Below are positions 27,348 through 36,132 of a stretch of 64,000 bases of DNA, in pieces. The translations under genes and the position numbers were made by a program. Each line of letters starts with the position of its first letter. The stretch's first letter is position 1. The notes beneath the pieces are model-generated. The model searched no databases and was not told the origin of the DNA. It worked only from the letters and a program-made list of their open reading frames with translations. This DNA is from an uncultured Prevotella sp. (GTDB taxonomy: Bacteria; Bacteroidota; Bacteroidia; Bacteroidales; Bacteroidaceae), in contig CAKQCV010000003.1 in assembly GCA_934217675.1 (NCBI GenBank), positions 32,117 to 96,116 on the forward strand, written 5' to 3'.

Positions 27348-28514
27348 ATGTACGATTTTAATAAGATAGTAGACCGCACGGGTAGTGGCGACCTTAAACA
27401 CGAAGTGCTTGAAGAGCGCTATGGGCGTGCAGACTTGCTGCCATTGTGGGTGGCAGACATGGATTTTGAAACGCCATCCTTCATAACAGATGCATTGCGC
27501 AAACGCCTTGAACATTCTCTTTTTGGGTATACGGTAGAACCTAAAAACTATTGGCAAACAGTGCAGAAATGGATAAAGGACCATCATCAATGGGATGTTA
27601 AAAGAGAGTGGCTTAGTTATATTCCCGGCATTGTGAAAGGTATTGGTATGGTTGTCAATGTCTTTACAAAACCAGACGAGAAAGTTATAATACAGCCACC
27701 TGTATACCATCCATTCCGGTTGACACCGCAAGGTAACGGCAGAGAAGTAGTGTACAATCCGCTAAAGGAAAACGAGGACGGTACATATTCAATGGACTTT
27801 GATAATCTTGCAGAGGTTGCCGACGATAAGTGTAAGGTGCTTATTCTCTCAAACCCTCACAATCCGGCAGGAATAGTGTGGAGCAAGGATACTTTGGCTC
27901 ATCTTGCAGATTTCTGTTTCGACCATAACATTCTTGTTATTTCGGATGAAATACATTGTGACATGGCTCTTTGGGGGAACAAACATGTTCCATTTGCTAC
28001 TGCATCAGAGAAAGCTGCACAATGCAGTATTACATTCGGTGCACCGTCTAAAACTTTCAACATAGCAGGAATAGTAAGTTCTTACTCTATAATTCCAAAT
28101 GATGAGATACGCAACAAGTTTTATACATGGCTTGCAGCAAATGAGCTAAATGAGGCTCCAATGTTTTCGCCGATAGCAACAATTGCTGCATTTAAAAATG
28201 GTGAAGAGTGGCGTAAGGATATGTTACATTATATAGAAGAGAATATAATGTTTGTGGAGAAATACTGTAAGGAGTACTTGCCGCAAATAAAACCGTTGCG
28301 TCCAGAAGCTTCATTCTTGGTGTGGCTTGATTGCCGACAGCTTGGCTTAAATCATGAACAGCTCATTGACTTGTTTGTCAACAAGGCACATCTCGCACTG
28401 AACGATGGTGAGATGTTTGGTAAAGGAGGCGAAGGATTCATGCGAATGAATGTTGGAACACCAAGAGCAATTCTGAAGAAAGCTCTTGACCAATTGAAAG
28501 AAGCTTTAGCTTAA
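27348..28514 (+). CDS. MalY/PatB-type cystathionine beta-lyase (PLP C-S lyase)
   Basis: The 388-aa class I/II aminotransferase-fold protein begins YDFNKIVDRTGSGDLKHE and contains LPLWVADMDF, the hallmark of MalY/PatB lyases. The cofactor lysine is in GAPSKTFNIAG (Lys235), with HNPAGIVW and SDEIHCDM contributing PLP contacts. It should split cystathionine or related thioethers to a thiol, pyruvate and ammonia. It is co-transcribed with the preceding PLP enzyme and followed by a strong bidirectional terminator. Confidence 0.92.
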   Translation: MYDFNKIVDRTGSGDLKHEVLEERYGRADLLPLWVADMDFETPSFITDALRKRLEHSLFGYTVEPKNYWQTVQKWIKDHHQWDVKREWLSYIPGIVKGIGMVVNVFTKPDEKVIIQPPVYHPFRLTPQGNGREVVYNPLKENEDGTYSMDFDNLAEVADDKCKVLILSNPHNPAGIVWSKDTLAHLADFCFDHNILVISDEIHCDMALWGNKHVPFATASEKAAQCSITFGAPSKTFNIAGIVSSYSIIPNDEIRNKFYTWLAANELNEAPMFSPIATIAAFKNGEEWRKDMLHYIEENIMFVEKYCKEYLPQIKPLRPEASFLVWLDCRQLGLNHEQLIDLFVNKAHLALNDGEMFGKGGEGFMRMNVGTPRAILKKALDQLKEALA

Positions 28515-28523
28515 AGTATAAAA

Positions 28524-28576
28524 AATAATCAGGAACTACCCCACAGCAGTGGGAGTTCCTGATTATTTATTTTGTA
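28524..28576. terminator. Bidirectional terminator between convergent genes
   Basis: The arms AATAATCAGGAACT (28524-28537) and AGTTCCTGATTATT (28554-28567) are perfectly complementary, with a further inner CCCAC/GTGGG pairing. T-tracts are present on both strands. It serves the C-S lyase operon and the secreted protein gene ending at 28612. Confidence 0.92.
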
Positions 28577-28611
28577 TATGGAAAACAAAATCTTGTTGTA
28601 CCTGGTAGGTA

Positions 28612-30468
28612 TCAACGTATTTGCTTAATTGTCTTTTCCGTTCCGTTGGCATATTTTATCCGCATCAAATAGATGCCGCTCTGCGGTGCTCTGTTGAGGT
28701 GCGAACCATTAATGGCTATGTATTCAACTTTATTTATTTGGTTGCCATTATCAGGCATGACTATTGATGCAGTGTTGTCTTTCTTCAGTTCGTATCTTCC
28801 TGTATTGAACACTGTACAGTCGAGTGCATCATCCGGATTATAATTGCTTACGAAAGCAACAACTTCAACATCGTGTGCCACAAGTGGAACGTCTTTATCA
28901 TAACTGTCTTTCTCCCAGAACAGTGCAGACTCTATAGCTTCAGGCAAAGTATATGAATATTTCTTCTGTGCCTTGTTGCTGTTAAAGGTTATTTCTTCGC
29001 CAAACAGAGGGGTCACACAAGCACGGTATACATGGCGGTGCTTGAATGTATCCGACGAATATCCAGCCTGATGATGATGCAGAATACTGTCTTGAATGAT
29101 ATATACACTCAGACGAGGGTTGGCACATTGGGCATCGAATATCTCATCTTTCTCTATGTCTACTGTTATGTCAAGTTTGCGAGTAATAGCATCATAAGTG
29201 CATACAGGTGTTACACCTACAAATGCCAGACGACTCGTAACATAACCCAATACAGGAGCGAACGTGTTAGCATATCCTACAGACATTACCGGACTGTCTG
29301 GTTTGCCTCCAAGTGCGCCCTTGCATGCCTCGTCGTTGAGCCTGTCGAGCATGACAGCAGGAGCATAAGTGCCGTTACTGCCGTAAAACCACTCTAACTG
29401 CTTATCGTCGTCAGTTGAAAGAAAATCAAATTTATATCCGGCATGATGTGTCACCTGTATCACGTTCTTATCGTAACCCTGCTCCATACATTGTTCTATG
29501 GTGTTGATTGCGCGTGGGCAGTTGCCACACTCCTCGGTGCTAAATTCTTCAAGTAGAACGTTGTGATAGTATTTTGTGTTCGCATCATCGTAGGTTGACA
29601 TATATACCGTGGTTGTGTTGTCGGCTGTATATCCGTCTCCATCGGCAATGACTTCTACCGATACCGGTATTTTTACTCCCTTTGCTATGAGACTTGAATT
29701 GAATGCCACATCTATGGTGTCGCGCTCAAAGGCATTGAGCACTTTTGTCAGATTGCCCTCTGCAACAGTCTTCTCGCCAGCTTTACAGATATAGCGGTAG
29801 CCATTAATGGCAATATTCGAGAAATTCTGCACACCAACCTTTGCGTTGAACAAAGTGCCAAGTTCTGTTGTCTGATCATACTTCGTGCCTGTAACGGCAA
29901 GATCTATAGCTGGTACATTGTCGCCTTCAATAACAAGTTCGATACTGAGCGATCCAATCTTGTCGCTACTCTTGTCGGTCCATTCTCCGTTCTTTGCTAT
30001 CCAATAGCCGTTGCTGTTCACAGGTCCGGCAACCGACATGCATCTTGCTGTTATTTCCTGTTCGAATGAAAATCCAACCACGATATCTTCGGTACCACTA
30101 ACTGTACCACCGTTCTCAAGTGTCACCTCATTCCAGCCAAACTGTGGCGAGGCAACTTTTGTTGAATCGATATTATTTGCCGTGAGCGAATTTCTTATCC
30201 AGCCACGCAGATTTGAAAAGCCGTCAACTTTTACTAATCCAATCCTTATACCTGTAATCTTAGCTCCAGTATACTTTGCAAGTTGTTTTTTCGAAATTAC
30301 AACAGCAGCCGAAATCGTACCGTTGCCAGTTTTTCCATATCCTTTTTCGCTCATCTGTCCTTCGCAGGGACCGAAATGAAAAGTGGCAGCATGTGCCATG
30401 CAGCAGGCTGATACCCACATACATGCACATACTGCAACCTTCATGATATTCTTTATGAACTCAATCAT
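28612..30468 (-). CDS. Omp28-like secreted protein with T9SS type A sorting domain
   Basis: This 618-aa exported protein has a signal peptide ending near CMAHAA. Beta-rich domains occupy the first half. A thioredoxin-like central domain has LLEEFSTEECGNCPRA (CxxC) and QVTHHAG, the pattern of the Omp28-related family first described as an outer-membrane protein in Porphyromonas. The C-terminus (VEYIAINGS...GIYLMRIKYANGTEKTIKQI) fits a type A Por sorting signal, so delivery to the cell surface by type IX secretion is likely. It follows another T9SS-type gene by 16 nt, so the two probably form one operon. The role is unknown; the CxxC could be redox-active or structural. Confidence 0.85.
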   Translation of the reverse strand: MIEFIKNIMKVAVCACMWVSACCMAHAATFHFGPCEGQMSEKGYGKTGNGTISAAVVISKKQLAKYTGAKITGIRIGLVKVDGFSNLRGWIRNSLTANNIDSTKVASPQFGWNEVTLENGGTVSGTEDIVVGFSFEQEITARCMSVAGPVNSNGYWIAKNGEWTDKSSDKIGSLSIELVIEGDNVPAIDLAVTGTKYDQTTELGTLFNAKVGVQNFSNIAINGYRYICKAGEKTVAEGNLTKVLNAFERDTIDVAFNSSLIAKGVKIPVSVEVIADGDGYTADNTTTVYMSTYDDANTKYYHNVLLEEFSTEECGNCPRAINTIEQCMEQGYDKNVIQVTHHAGYKFDFLSTDDDKQLEWFYGSNGTYAPAVMLDRLNDEACKGALGGKPDSPVMSVGYANTFAPVLGYVTSRLAFVGVTPVCTYDAITRKLDITVDIEKDEIFDAQCANPRLSVYIIQDSILHHHQAGYSSDTFKHRHVYRACVTPLFGEEITFNSNKAQKKYSYTLPEAIESALFWEKDSYDKDVPLVAHDVEVVAFVSNYNPDDALDCTVFNTGRYELKKDNTASIVMPDNGNQINKVEYIAINGSHLNRAPQSGIYLMRIKYANGTEKTIKQIR

Positions 30469-30484
30469 AAGCTTATCTTTGTAG

Positions 30485-32491
30485 TTATTTCATGATTTTG
30501 AATGTCTTGTCACCCATCTTTACGATATATACACCAGACTTTGTTGGGTTGTCCACGCGTACACCGTCGAGTGTTGTATAAACAGCCTTTGCATTAACAT
30601 CTGCATTCACACCGCTGATTGCAGTTGACTCAGGAGATAATACTGTTATAGTGTTAGACTTGCTGCTTGCCTTGTCGCCAAAGGTTCCTGTTACGGTATA
30701 TTCAAACTTGTCGTTGCCAGTAAACGGAACTTCCAGCTTATATGATGTTGCATCATAAGAAGTTGTCACTGTGCTATAAGGTAAAGTATAGGTATCGTTA
30801 TTTTTCAGCTCTGCAGTTGCTTTCAGGTTAGAGAAGAGCACAATGTCACCACCGTCTGCAGCATCTATTATTTGGAAGATAAGGCGTGAATCCTTGCTAC
30901 CGCCGCTTACTTCCACATCAAACTGGCTGCCAGCTGTTGATACTTCAAACACTTTAGCTCCATCGTTGAATTTTACAGTATTGCCGGCACCGAGTGTTCC
31001 GAAACCAACCTTTACCTGAGCATCGTCAATGCTTGTTTGTGCAATACCGGAAATCTTAGCCTTGCCCTCGCCAATGGTAAAGTCGGCAACCGGTCCGAAC
31101 AATGCTCCCGGAAGACCGTATGACTCATACATGTTTGTTATGCCGAAGCCTCCAGTGAAACCAACACCGAGCAATGTGCTCCATCCTGGAACCTTGAAGA
31201 AGTTGTCAAGACTTACCGGGGTAACGAAGTCTTGTGTTTGTACAGTTCCCTTTGGATCATTCATTGCATAAGGAATATTGCTGAAGTCATCATCTATATA
31301 AGTCACAGACTCGCCATCGGTTGTGGCAGTGTGGGTGCGTACGAACGACAGATTGTAGTTTGCCGCATACTGTGAAGTTTCCCAGTTTGCCGTAAATCCA
31401 GAGGTAGAAATGTCTGTTGCTTCCAATGCCACAGGAGTATCAACCTTAGATACGCTTGGTGTAGCATATCCTGTGGCTGGATAAGACTTGTCGTTGCCGT
31501 TCATTGCCGTAACTTTCACAAGGTATTTGTGAGTCGGAATAATCTGAAATGCTACCTTTGCCGTTGGTTCAGAAACTGTCTTCGTGGCAACAGTCTGTGT
31601 TTCGTAAGTAGAGCTTTTACCTTCAAAGTCATCATCAAGAATCTCAACATAATATTCGGTTGCTCCATCCACAGCGTCCCAAGTGGCAGTCAGCTCGCCT
31701 CCTCCGGTGGTTGTTAGCTTAACGTTCTTAGGCTTGGTCAGCGGATAGGTAAGTTTTTCAAGCTTCAAATTGTCCACCAATATTTTTCCTTGCCATCCGA
31801 GAAACATAATGCTGGTGTATTTAACACCACCGTCTAAGTATAGCTCCACATCCGACCAGTCGTTTGTCATAGGCAGACCAGAAGCTGATATTATACTTTT
31901 CTTGCTATTGTCAGGATCTTCGTTCATGAAAAAATATTGCAAAACCTGATCCTGCGCATTTGGGTTCACGTTCTTTACACGGAACGTAACTTTAAATGTT
32001 CCATCGTTTTCACTGAGGTCGAGTGCCGGTGTCATAAGATATCCAGGACCTTCGTCGCCAATTTCATCAAATCCCAAATATGCTTTGCCTCCAGCTTGGT
32101 ATACGCGGAAAGCTCCCCAACCCGGTAATGTGGTATAATTGTCAAACACATCAGCTATGTTTGTAGCATCAGGAGCGTCTTCGCTTCCAGCTGTTAGCTT
32201 GGAGAAGTCTTCGTCAATCTTTGTTTCCGACACAATGTTTCCGCTTTCGGCTCTCATTATGTAGTTAGCATTGTTGTATGCAGCCATTACTTGCTCAGGT
32301 GTGAAATTCTTTCCTATTGGAGTGGCAAGAAATTTTTTCACAGCCTGTGGTATTGCTTTGCTCTGAGTTCCAGTCTGCAAAGACAACTTGTTAAACTGCG
32401 GTATAGCTGCCGTATTGTCGGCTACTGCATTTCCCGATACAAGACTTAATGCTAATAATGCGTAAAGTAAATTCCTTCTCATATGCATCAT
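30485..32491 (-). CDS. Secreted fibronectin-III / choice-of-anchor J-type protein with T9SS sorting domain
   Basis: The 668-aa protein has a signal peptide (LLYALLALSLVSGNAVA). The first ~140 residues after a pro-like segment resemble choice-of-anchor J (DDFSK..., GWGAFRVYQAGGKAYLGF, YLMTPALDLSE). A FN3-like repeat follows (PKNVKLTTTGGGELTATWDAVDGATEYYVEI) and then a second (VALEATDISTSGFTANWETSQYAANYNLSF). Another beta domain precedes the C-terminal sorting signal (YTTLDGVRVDNPTKSGVYIVKMGDKTFKIMK-like end). It is probably surface-attached; adhesion or substrate binding is plausible but unproven. The initiator could be the first, second or fourth methionine-encoding codon. Confidence 0.82.
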   Translation of the reverse strand: MMHMRRNLLYALLALSLVSGNAVADNTAAIPQFNKLSLQTGTQSKAIPQAVKKFLATPIGKNFTPEQVMAAYNNANYIMRAESGNIVSETKIDEDFSKLTAGSEDAPDATNIADVFDNYTTLPGWGAFRVYQAGGKAYLGFDEIGDEGPGYLMTPALDLSENDGTFKVTFRVKNVNPNAQDQVLQYFFMNEDPDNSKKSIISASGLPMTNDWSDVELYLDGGVKYTSIMFLGWQGKILVDNLKLEKLTYPLTKPKNVKLTTTGGGELTATWDAVDGATEYYVEILDDDFEGKSSTYETQTVATKTVSEPTAKVAFQIIPTHKYLVKVTAMNGNDKSYPATGYATPSVSKVDTPVALEATDISTSGFTANWETSQYAANYNLSFVRTHTATTDGESVTYIDDDFSNIPYAMNDPKGTVQTQDFVTPVSLDNFFKVPGWSTLLGVGFTGGFGITNMYESYGLPGALFGPVADFTIGEGKAKISGIAQTSIDDAQVKVGFGTLGAGNTVKFNDGAKVFEVSTAGSQFDVEVSGGSKDSRLIFQIIDAADGGDIVLFSNLKATAELKNNDTYTLPYSTVTTSYDATSYKLEVPFTGNDKFEYTVTGTFGDKASSKSNTITVLSPESTAISGVNADVNAKAVYTTLDGVRVDNPTKSGVYIVKMGDKTFKIMK

Positions 32492-32547
32492 ATTTTAATA
32501 TGTTAAACGTTTGGACTTTTACTATCCATTTTCTTTTATTCCGTTTG

Positions 32548-32555
32548 CAAAATTA
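32548..32555 (-). promoter_or_regulatory. -7 element for the two-gene secreted protein operon
   Basis: The minus strand reads TAATTTTG, about 57 nt upstream of the start at 32491. It is divergent from the promoter of the AraC-type regulator. Confidence 0.55.
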
Positions 32556-32605
32556 TAATATTGATGCGAAAATAAAGATTATTGTTCCGTTTTGTTGTTT
32601 CTGTT

Positions 32606-32636
32606 TTTGAAAAAAGAAACAAAATCAGTATATTTG
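32606..32636 (+). promoter_or_regulatory. Promoter of the TPR-AraC regulator gene
   Basis: TTTG at 32606-32609 and TATATTTG at 32629-32636 are spaced by 19 nt, a perfect match to the Bacteroidetes consensus. This rules out the upstream ATG at 32592 and fixes translation at 32658. Confidence 0.85.
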
Positions 32637-32657
32637 CAATATAAAATACGAATAATT

Positions 32658-34220
32658 ATGAACTTCAGATACACTATTGTTTTAATTTTATTCTTTTTTA
32701 CAGCATTTTTATGCAATGCCAAGATTGCGGGAGATGCAAAGAATATATTGGAGAAAGGAAAAGTTCTCTATGACAACGAGCAATATTCCGAAGCAACATC
32801 CTTATATCTTAAAGCTATGAAAACAGCAAAAGAAAACAAGGATATGCTTACTTATACCAAAGGACTCTACAATTTGGGAATGGTCTATGTGAGAATGGAT
32901 GATATTGAACGGGCTCTTTATTATTTCAACTTGTGTTATGAAAGTGCAAAGAGTCTGGACGACAAAGTGATGCAAGGTAAATGCGTGTCGTATATGGCTT
33001 GTTGCTATGGCTTTGCCCAAAATGTTGAAAAGGCGAAATATTATTTCAGATTGCAGCAGACGTTACCTGACGAAAACGAAAACATAAAGCAATACTATCT
33101 TTTGTTCAATGGAGGACTGATAAGTTTTCTTGAAAAGAAAAACGATAGAGCATTGCAACAGTTTCATCTTGCCATAGATTGCGTGCAAAGGCATAGGCTT
33201 GACAAAAAATACTTGCAGTCTGTGTATGGCATAATGGTTTACATCCAATTGTACAAGAATGATGTTAACGAGGCTCTAAGATTTTGTGAAGAATATAAAA
33301 GAGCTACTCAACACGACAATAAGAAATTGTGGAAAGAGGCTTACTATGAGATGATTTGTGATGTATACAAATCTGCAGGTGACTCAAGCAAGGCAGGAAA
33401 ATACCGTAGGTTGGCAGACTCTATATTCAATGCCAGAATAGCCAAGCAGCAGATTAAGGCGATAGACAACAGTATAGTGAAATTTGAAGGCGAAAGCAAC
33501 AGAAAAGATATTTTGGCATTGAACTCTACTGTGAGCAGACAATGGTCATTTATATTGGTATGCGTTTTTTTTGTTGTTGTGCTCATAGCTCTTGTTGCTG
33601 TTATCGTAATAAAAAACAGAAAGCTGAAGCATGCTTACCAACTTGTGATAAGTCGAAACCGAGAACTGGCTATTGTGAGCTTGATGTCGAAAAAATTAAG
33701 AGACAAATCTTCTGAACCATTAGAGAAATACGCTAAGCCAATCAATTCTCTTGTAGAAAAGGACAACGAGAGCAAGCTTGTCGGCAATAATGCAAATGAT
33801 GTCGTGCTGACGCAGGAGCAGATTGATGATATACTCTCTAATATTGTGTCAACGATGGAAAATGTAGAAGTAATATCAAAATCTGATTTCACTCTTGGAA
33901 CTCTTGCCAAGATGATAGGTTCGAACACTCGCTATGTATCGTGGGTAATTAACAACACTTACAACAAAAACTTCAAGACTTTGCTTAACGAATACAGGAT
34001 AAGGGAGGTTTGCCGGAGAATGGAAGATACAGAACATTTTGGGCATCTGACGATTCAGGGACTTTACACCTCTATGGGATATAGTTCGCCAAGCAATTTC
34101 CTGCGTGCATTCAAAAACGTGAACGGTATGACCCCATCTACTTATTTAAAATTGATTGATGAAAGAAAAAAACAGGCTGATAAAGATGCTGATGTGAAGA
34201 ATTTCCACTGTTTAGAATAA
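32658..34220 (+). CDS. Membrane-anchored TPR transcription factor with AraC-type HTH domain
   Basis: About 520 aa from MNFRYTIV. A signal/anchor helix is followed by periplasmic TPR repeats to about residue 270 (for example YYFNLCYESAKSLDDK). One transmembrane helix comes next (FILVCVFFVVVLIALVAVIVI), then a cytoplasmic region ending in a double HTH of the AraC type (DFTLGTLAKMIGSNTRYVSWVINN and GYSSPSNFLRAFKNVNGMTPSTY). Such proteins couple an envelope signal directly to DNA binding without phosphotransfer. It is divergent from the two T9SS-type secreted protein genes, which are candidate targets by position. Confidence 0.88.
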   Translation: MNFRYTIVLILFFFTAFLCNAKIAGDAKNILEKGKVLYDNEQYSEATSLYLKAMKTAKENKDMLTYTKGLYNLGMVYVRMDDIERALYYFNLCYESAKSLDDKVMQGKCVSYMACCYGFAQNVEKAKYYFRLQQTLPDENENIKQYYLLFNGGLISFLEKKNDRALQQFHLAIDCVQRHRLDKKYLQSVYGIMVYIQLYKNDVNEALRFCEEYKRATQHDNKKLWKEAYYEMICDVYKSAGDSSKAGKYRRLADSIFNARIAKQQIKAIDNSIVKFEGESNRKDILALNSTVSRQWSFILVCVFFVVVLIALVAVIVIKNRKLKHAYQLVISRNRELAIVSLMSKKLRDKSSEPLEKYAKPINSLVEKDNESKLVGNNANDVVLTQEQIDDILSNIVSTMENVEVISKSDFTLGTLAKMIGSNTRYVSWVINNTYNKNFKTLLNEYRIREVCRRMEDTEHFGHLTIQGLYTSMGYSSPSNFLRAFKNVNGMTPSTYLKLIDERKKQADKDADVKNFHCLE

Positions 34221-34321
34221 GCAATACATGCAGAAATTCTAAAGCCTTGTTAGGGTAGGTATGCGTAGCTTTGTCAACAGTAAGACACCGTCTTGCTGGC
34301 GGTGCAACATACTTGCACTGA

Positions 34322-34365
34322 CTGTGTAGCGTTAGTGCATTGCCACTACACAGCCTGTGCTTTTT
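34322..34365 (+). terminator. Probable terminator after the TPR-AraC gene
   Basis: CTGTGTAG at 34322-34329 pairs with CTACACAG at 34346-34353, followed after a few bases by TTTTT. It sits 100 nt past the stop codon. Confidence 0.6.
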
Positions 34366-34401
34366 GATAATCTGGCACACAGCGCATGTTTACTAATCCA
34401 T

Positions 34402-34484
34402 CACCATCCATCACTCATCCCTCACTCTCAGAAAAGCCGATAAACACAGGGAGTACAGATAGAAAAGTGAGGGATGAGGGATAA
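34402..34484. repeat. CATCC-rich inverted repeat
   Basis: Short direct units (CATCAC, CATCCATCAC, CATCCCTCACT) are followed about 45 nt later by the inverse AGTGAGGGATGAGGGAT. The arms could form a long stem. Function unknown; it is not linked to an IS end. Confidence 0.6.
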
Positions 34485-34512
34485 ATCGAAAAAAAATATT
34501 TATGCTTTATAA

Positions 34513-34561
34513 ATAAAAAATCGGGAAAGTAGAGGACATAAAAATCCACTACTTTCCCGAT
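34513..34561 (-). terminator. Terminator of nhaD
   Basis: ATCGGGAAAGTAG (34520-34532) pairs with CTACTTTCCCGAT (34549-34561). On the minus strand the stem is followed by a run of T. Confidence 0.9.
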
Positions 34562-34581
34562 AGCTTTTATGAAGTCTGATA

Positions 34582-35934
34582 TTATAAACCAATGACAGCT
34601 TTCTCTACCCAGTATATGCCGATTCCGGCAAGATAACCAACAAATGCAATCCATGTTATTCTCTTCATATACCAGCCAAAAGTAATCTTTTCCAGTCCCA
34701 TAACAACAACACCTGCAGCAGAACCGATGATGAGCATAGAACCACCAACACCGGCACAATAGGCGAGTAGCTGCCAGAAGATACCGTCGACCGACATATC
34801 TCCACCGATAGAAGGATCTACAGGATACATACCCATACAGCCTGCTACAAGAGGAACATTGTCTACAATGCTTGAGAGCACACCGATGATTCCGGTAACG
34901 AGATAGTGGTTGCCGTCGAATACAACGTTCAAGCCTTGACCGAGCTGCGTAAGAACACCGATCGTCTCAAGACAAGCCACAGCCATCAAAATGCCGAGGA
35001 AGAACAGGATGGTTGACATATCTATGCGCGACAGCATATTGCTTACGCGTTTCTGCATGCTGCTCTTGTTGGCACTCTTTGGCAGATGACTGTAGAATAC
35101 CTCAGTTACAGTCCAAAGCAAGCCCAGGATAAGCAATATTCCTACAAACGGAGGCAGATGGGTTATTGACTTGAAAATTGGAACAAAGATAAGACCGCCT
35201 ACACCGAGGAAGAATACAGCCTTGCGTTGTGCAGCAGTGAATTCGCTTGAGCCCATTTCGCCACCTTTGTCTTCAGGTGTTACAAGTTTGCCTTTAAGAT
35301 AAAAAGACAGGATGTATGCAGGAATAATCATAGAAACCAATGAAGGAACAAGAATCTCTTTGATTACACCGCCAGCAGTGATTACACCCTTGTTCCATAG
35401 CATGATGGTTGTTACATCGCCAATAGGAGAGAATGCACCGCCAGAGTTTGCAGCTATAACAACGAGGGCTGCATAAATTATGCGGTCTTTATGGTCGCTG
35501 ACAAGCTTGCGCAGAATCATTATCATCACGATAGATGTTGTAAGATTGTCAAGGATTGCCGACAGTATGAATGTCATGAAAGCAATTCGCCATAATAGAG
35601 CCTTCTTGCTCTTTGTCTTTAATGTGTCGCGCACGAAATTGAAACCACCGTTTTGGTCTACTAGTTCCACGATTGTCATGGCTCCCATAAGGAAGAATAA
35701 GGTTGTAGCGGTGCTTCCGAGATGATGCTCGATAGTTTCGCTTACTACTGATCCTACTTTATCGCCAATTGCAGTTGCCAGATATTGACTTGGATCACAC
35801 ATGAAGATTGTCCAGCAACCCACGAACATGAGCAGTGCGATTGCTGCCTTGTTTACTTTTGTCACGCTTTCGATGGCTATGAAGAAATAGCCGATGACGA
35901 ATACAGCGACAATTAACATTGTTAAGCTTGTCAT
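34582..35934 (-). CDS. nhaD: NhaD-type Na+/H+ antiporter
   Basis: The 450-aa polytopic inner-membrane protein has about 11-12 hydrophobic helices. It carries hallmarks of the NhaD branch of the ion transporter superfamily: LFFLMGAMTIVELVDQNGGF, FILSAILDNLTTSIVMIMILRKL, AANSGGAFSPIGDVTTIMLW and GVLSSIVDNVPLVAGCMGMY. It exchanges sodium (or lithium) for protons to keep ion and pH balance. It is a single-gene unit with its own -7 element upstream and a strong terminator downstream. Confidence 0.94.
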   Translation of the reverse strand: MTSLTMLIVAVFVIGYFFIAIESVTKVNKAAIALLMFVGCWTIFMCDPSQYLATAIGDKVGSVVSETIEHHLGSTATTLFFLMGAMTIVELVDQNGGFNFVRDTLKTKSKKALLWRIAFMTFILSAILDNLTTSIVMIMILRKLVSDHKDRIIYAALVVIAANSGGAFSPIGDVTTIMLWNKGVITAGGVIKEILVPSLVSMIIPAYILSFYLKGKLVTPEDKGGEMGSSEFTAAQRKAVFFLGVGGLIFVPIFKSITHLPPFVGILLILGLLWTVTEVFYSHLPKSANKSSMQKRVSNMLSRIDMSTILFFLGILMAVACLETIGVLTQLGQGLNVVFDGNHYLVTGIIGVLSSIVDNVPLVAGCMGMYPVDPSIGGDMSVDGIFWQLLAYCAGVGGSMLIIGSAAGVVVMGLEKITFGWYMKRITWIAFVGYLAGIGIYWVEKAVIGL

Positions 35935-36007
35935 TTTAATTTGTTTTTTATTAGTATTTATATTTTCTTTGTTTTCAGTCTTTCATGTATTTGTAATATC
36001 TACTTTG

Positions 36008-36040
36008 CAAAGTTAAGTATTATATTGATATGTTCCAACA
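36008..36040 (-). promoter_or_regulatory. Promoter of nhaD
   Basis: On the minus strand GTTG and TAACTTTG are separated by about 21 nt. The -7 box is a full match, the -33 partial. It lies about 75 nt before the ATG. Confidence 0.55.
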
Positions 36041-36069
36041 ATTTACACCTATTTATATTATATGAGTAT

Positions 36070-36109
36070 AAAAAAAACAGAATGAAGGCGGTTATTGCCC
36101 TCATTCTGT
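36070..36109 (-). terminator. Terminator of the glutamine synthetase gene
   Basis: ACAGAATGA and TCATTCTGT form the outer stem, with GGC/GCC inside. On the minus strand eight T follow directly. It is 24 nt past the stop codon. Confidence 0.9.
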
Positions 36110-36132
36110 AACTATAATGTGTCTATTTTGTA

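Larger units (their letters stand above)
34221..34581. other. Gene-free interval with two hairpins and an inverted CATCC-rich repeat
   Basis: No supportable gene lies here. It contains a probable terminator for the AraC gene (34322-34365), an inverted ATCCCTCACT/AGTGAGGGAT-type repeat (about 34402-34484) and the terminator of the nhaD gene (34515-34561). Confidence 0.7.

Noticed and set aside
34402..34484. Insertion sequence remnant
   Set aside because: No transposase fragment or target duplication was seen; only short inverse repeats are present.
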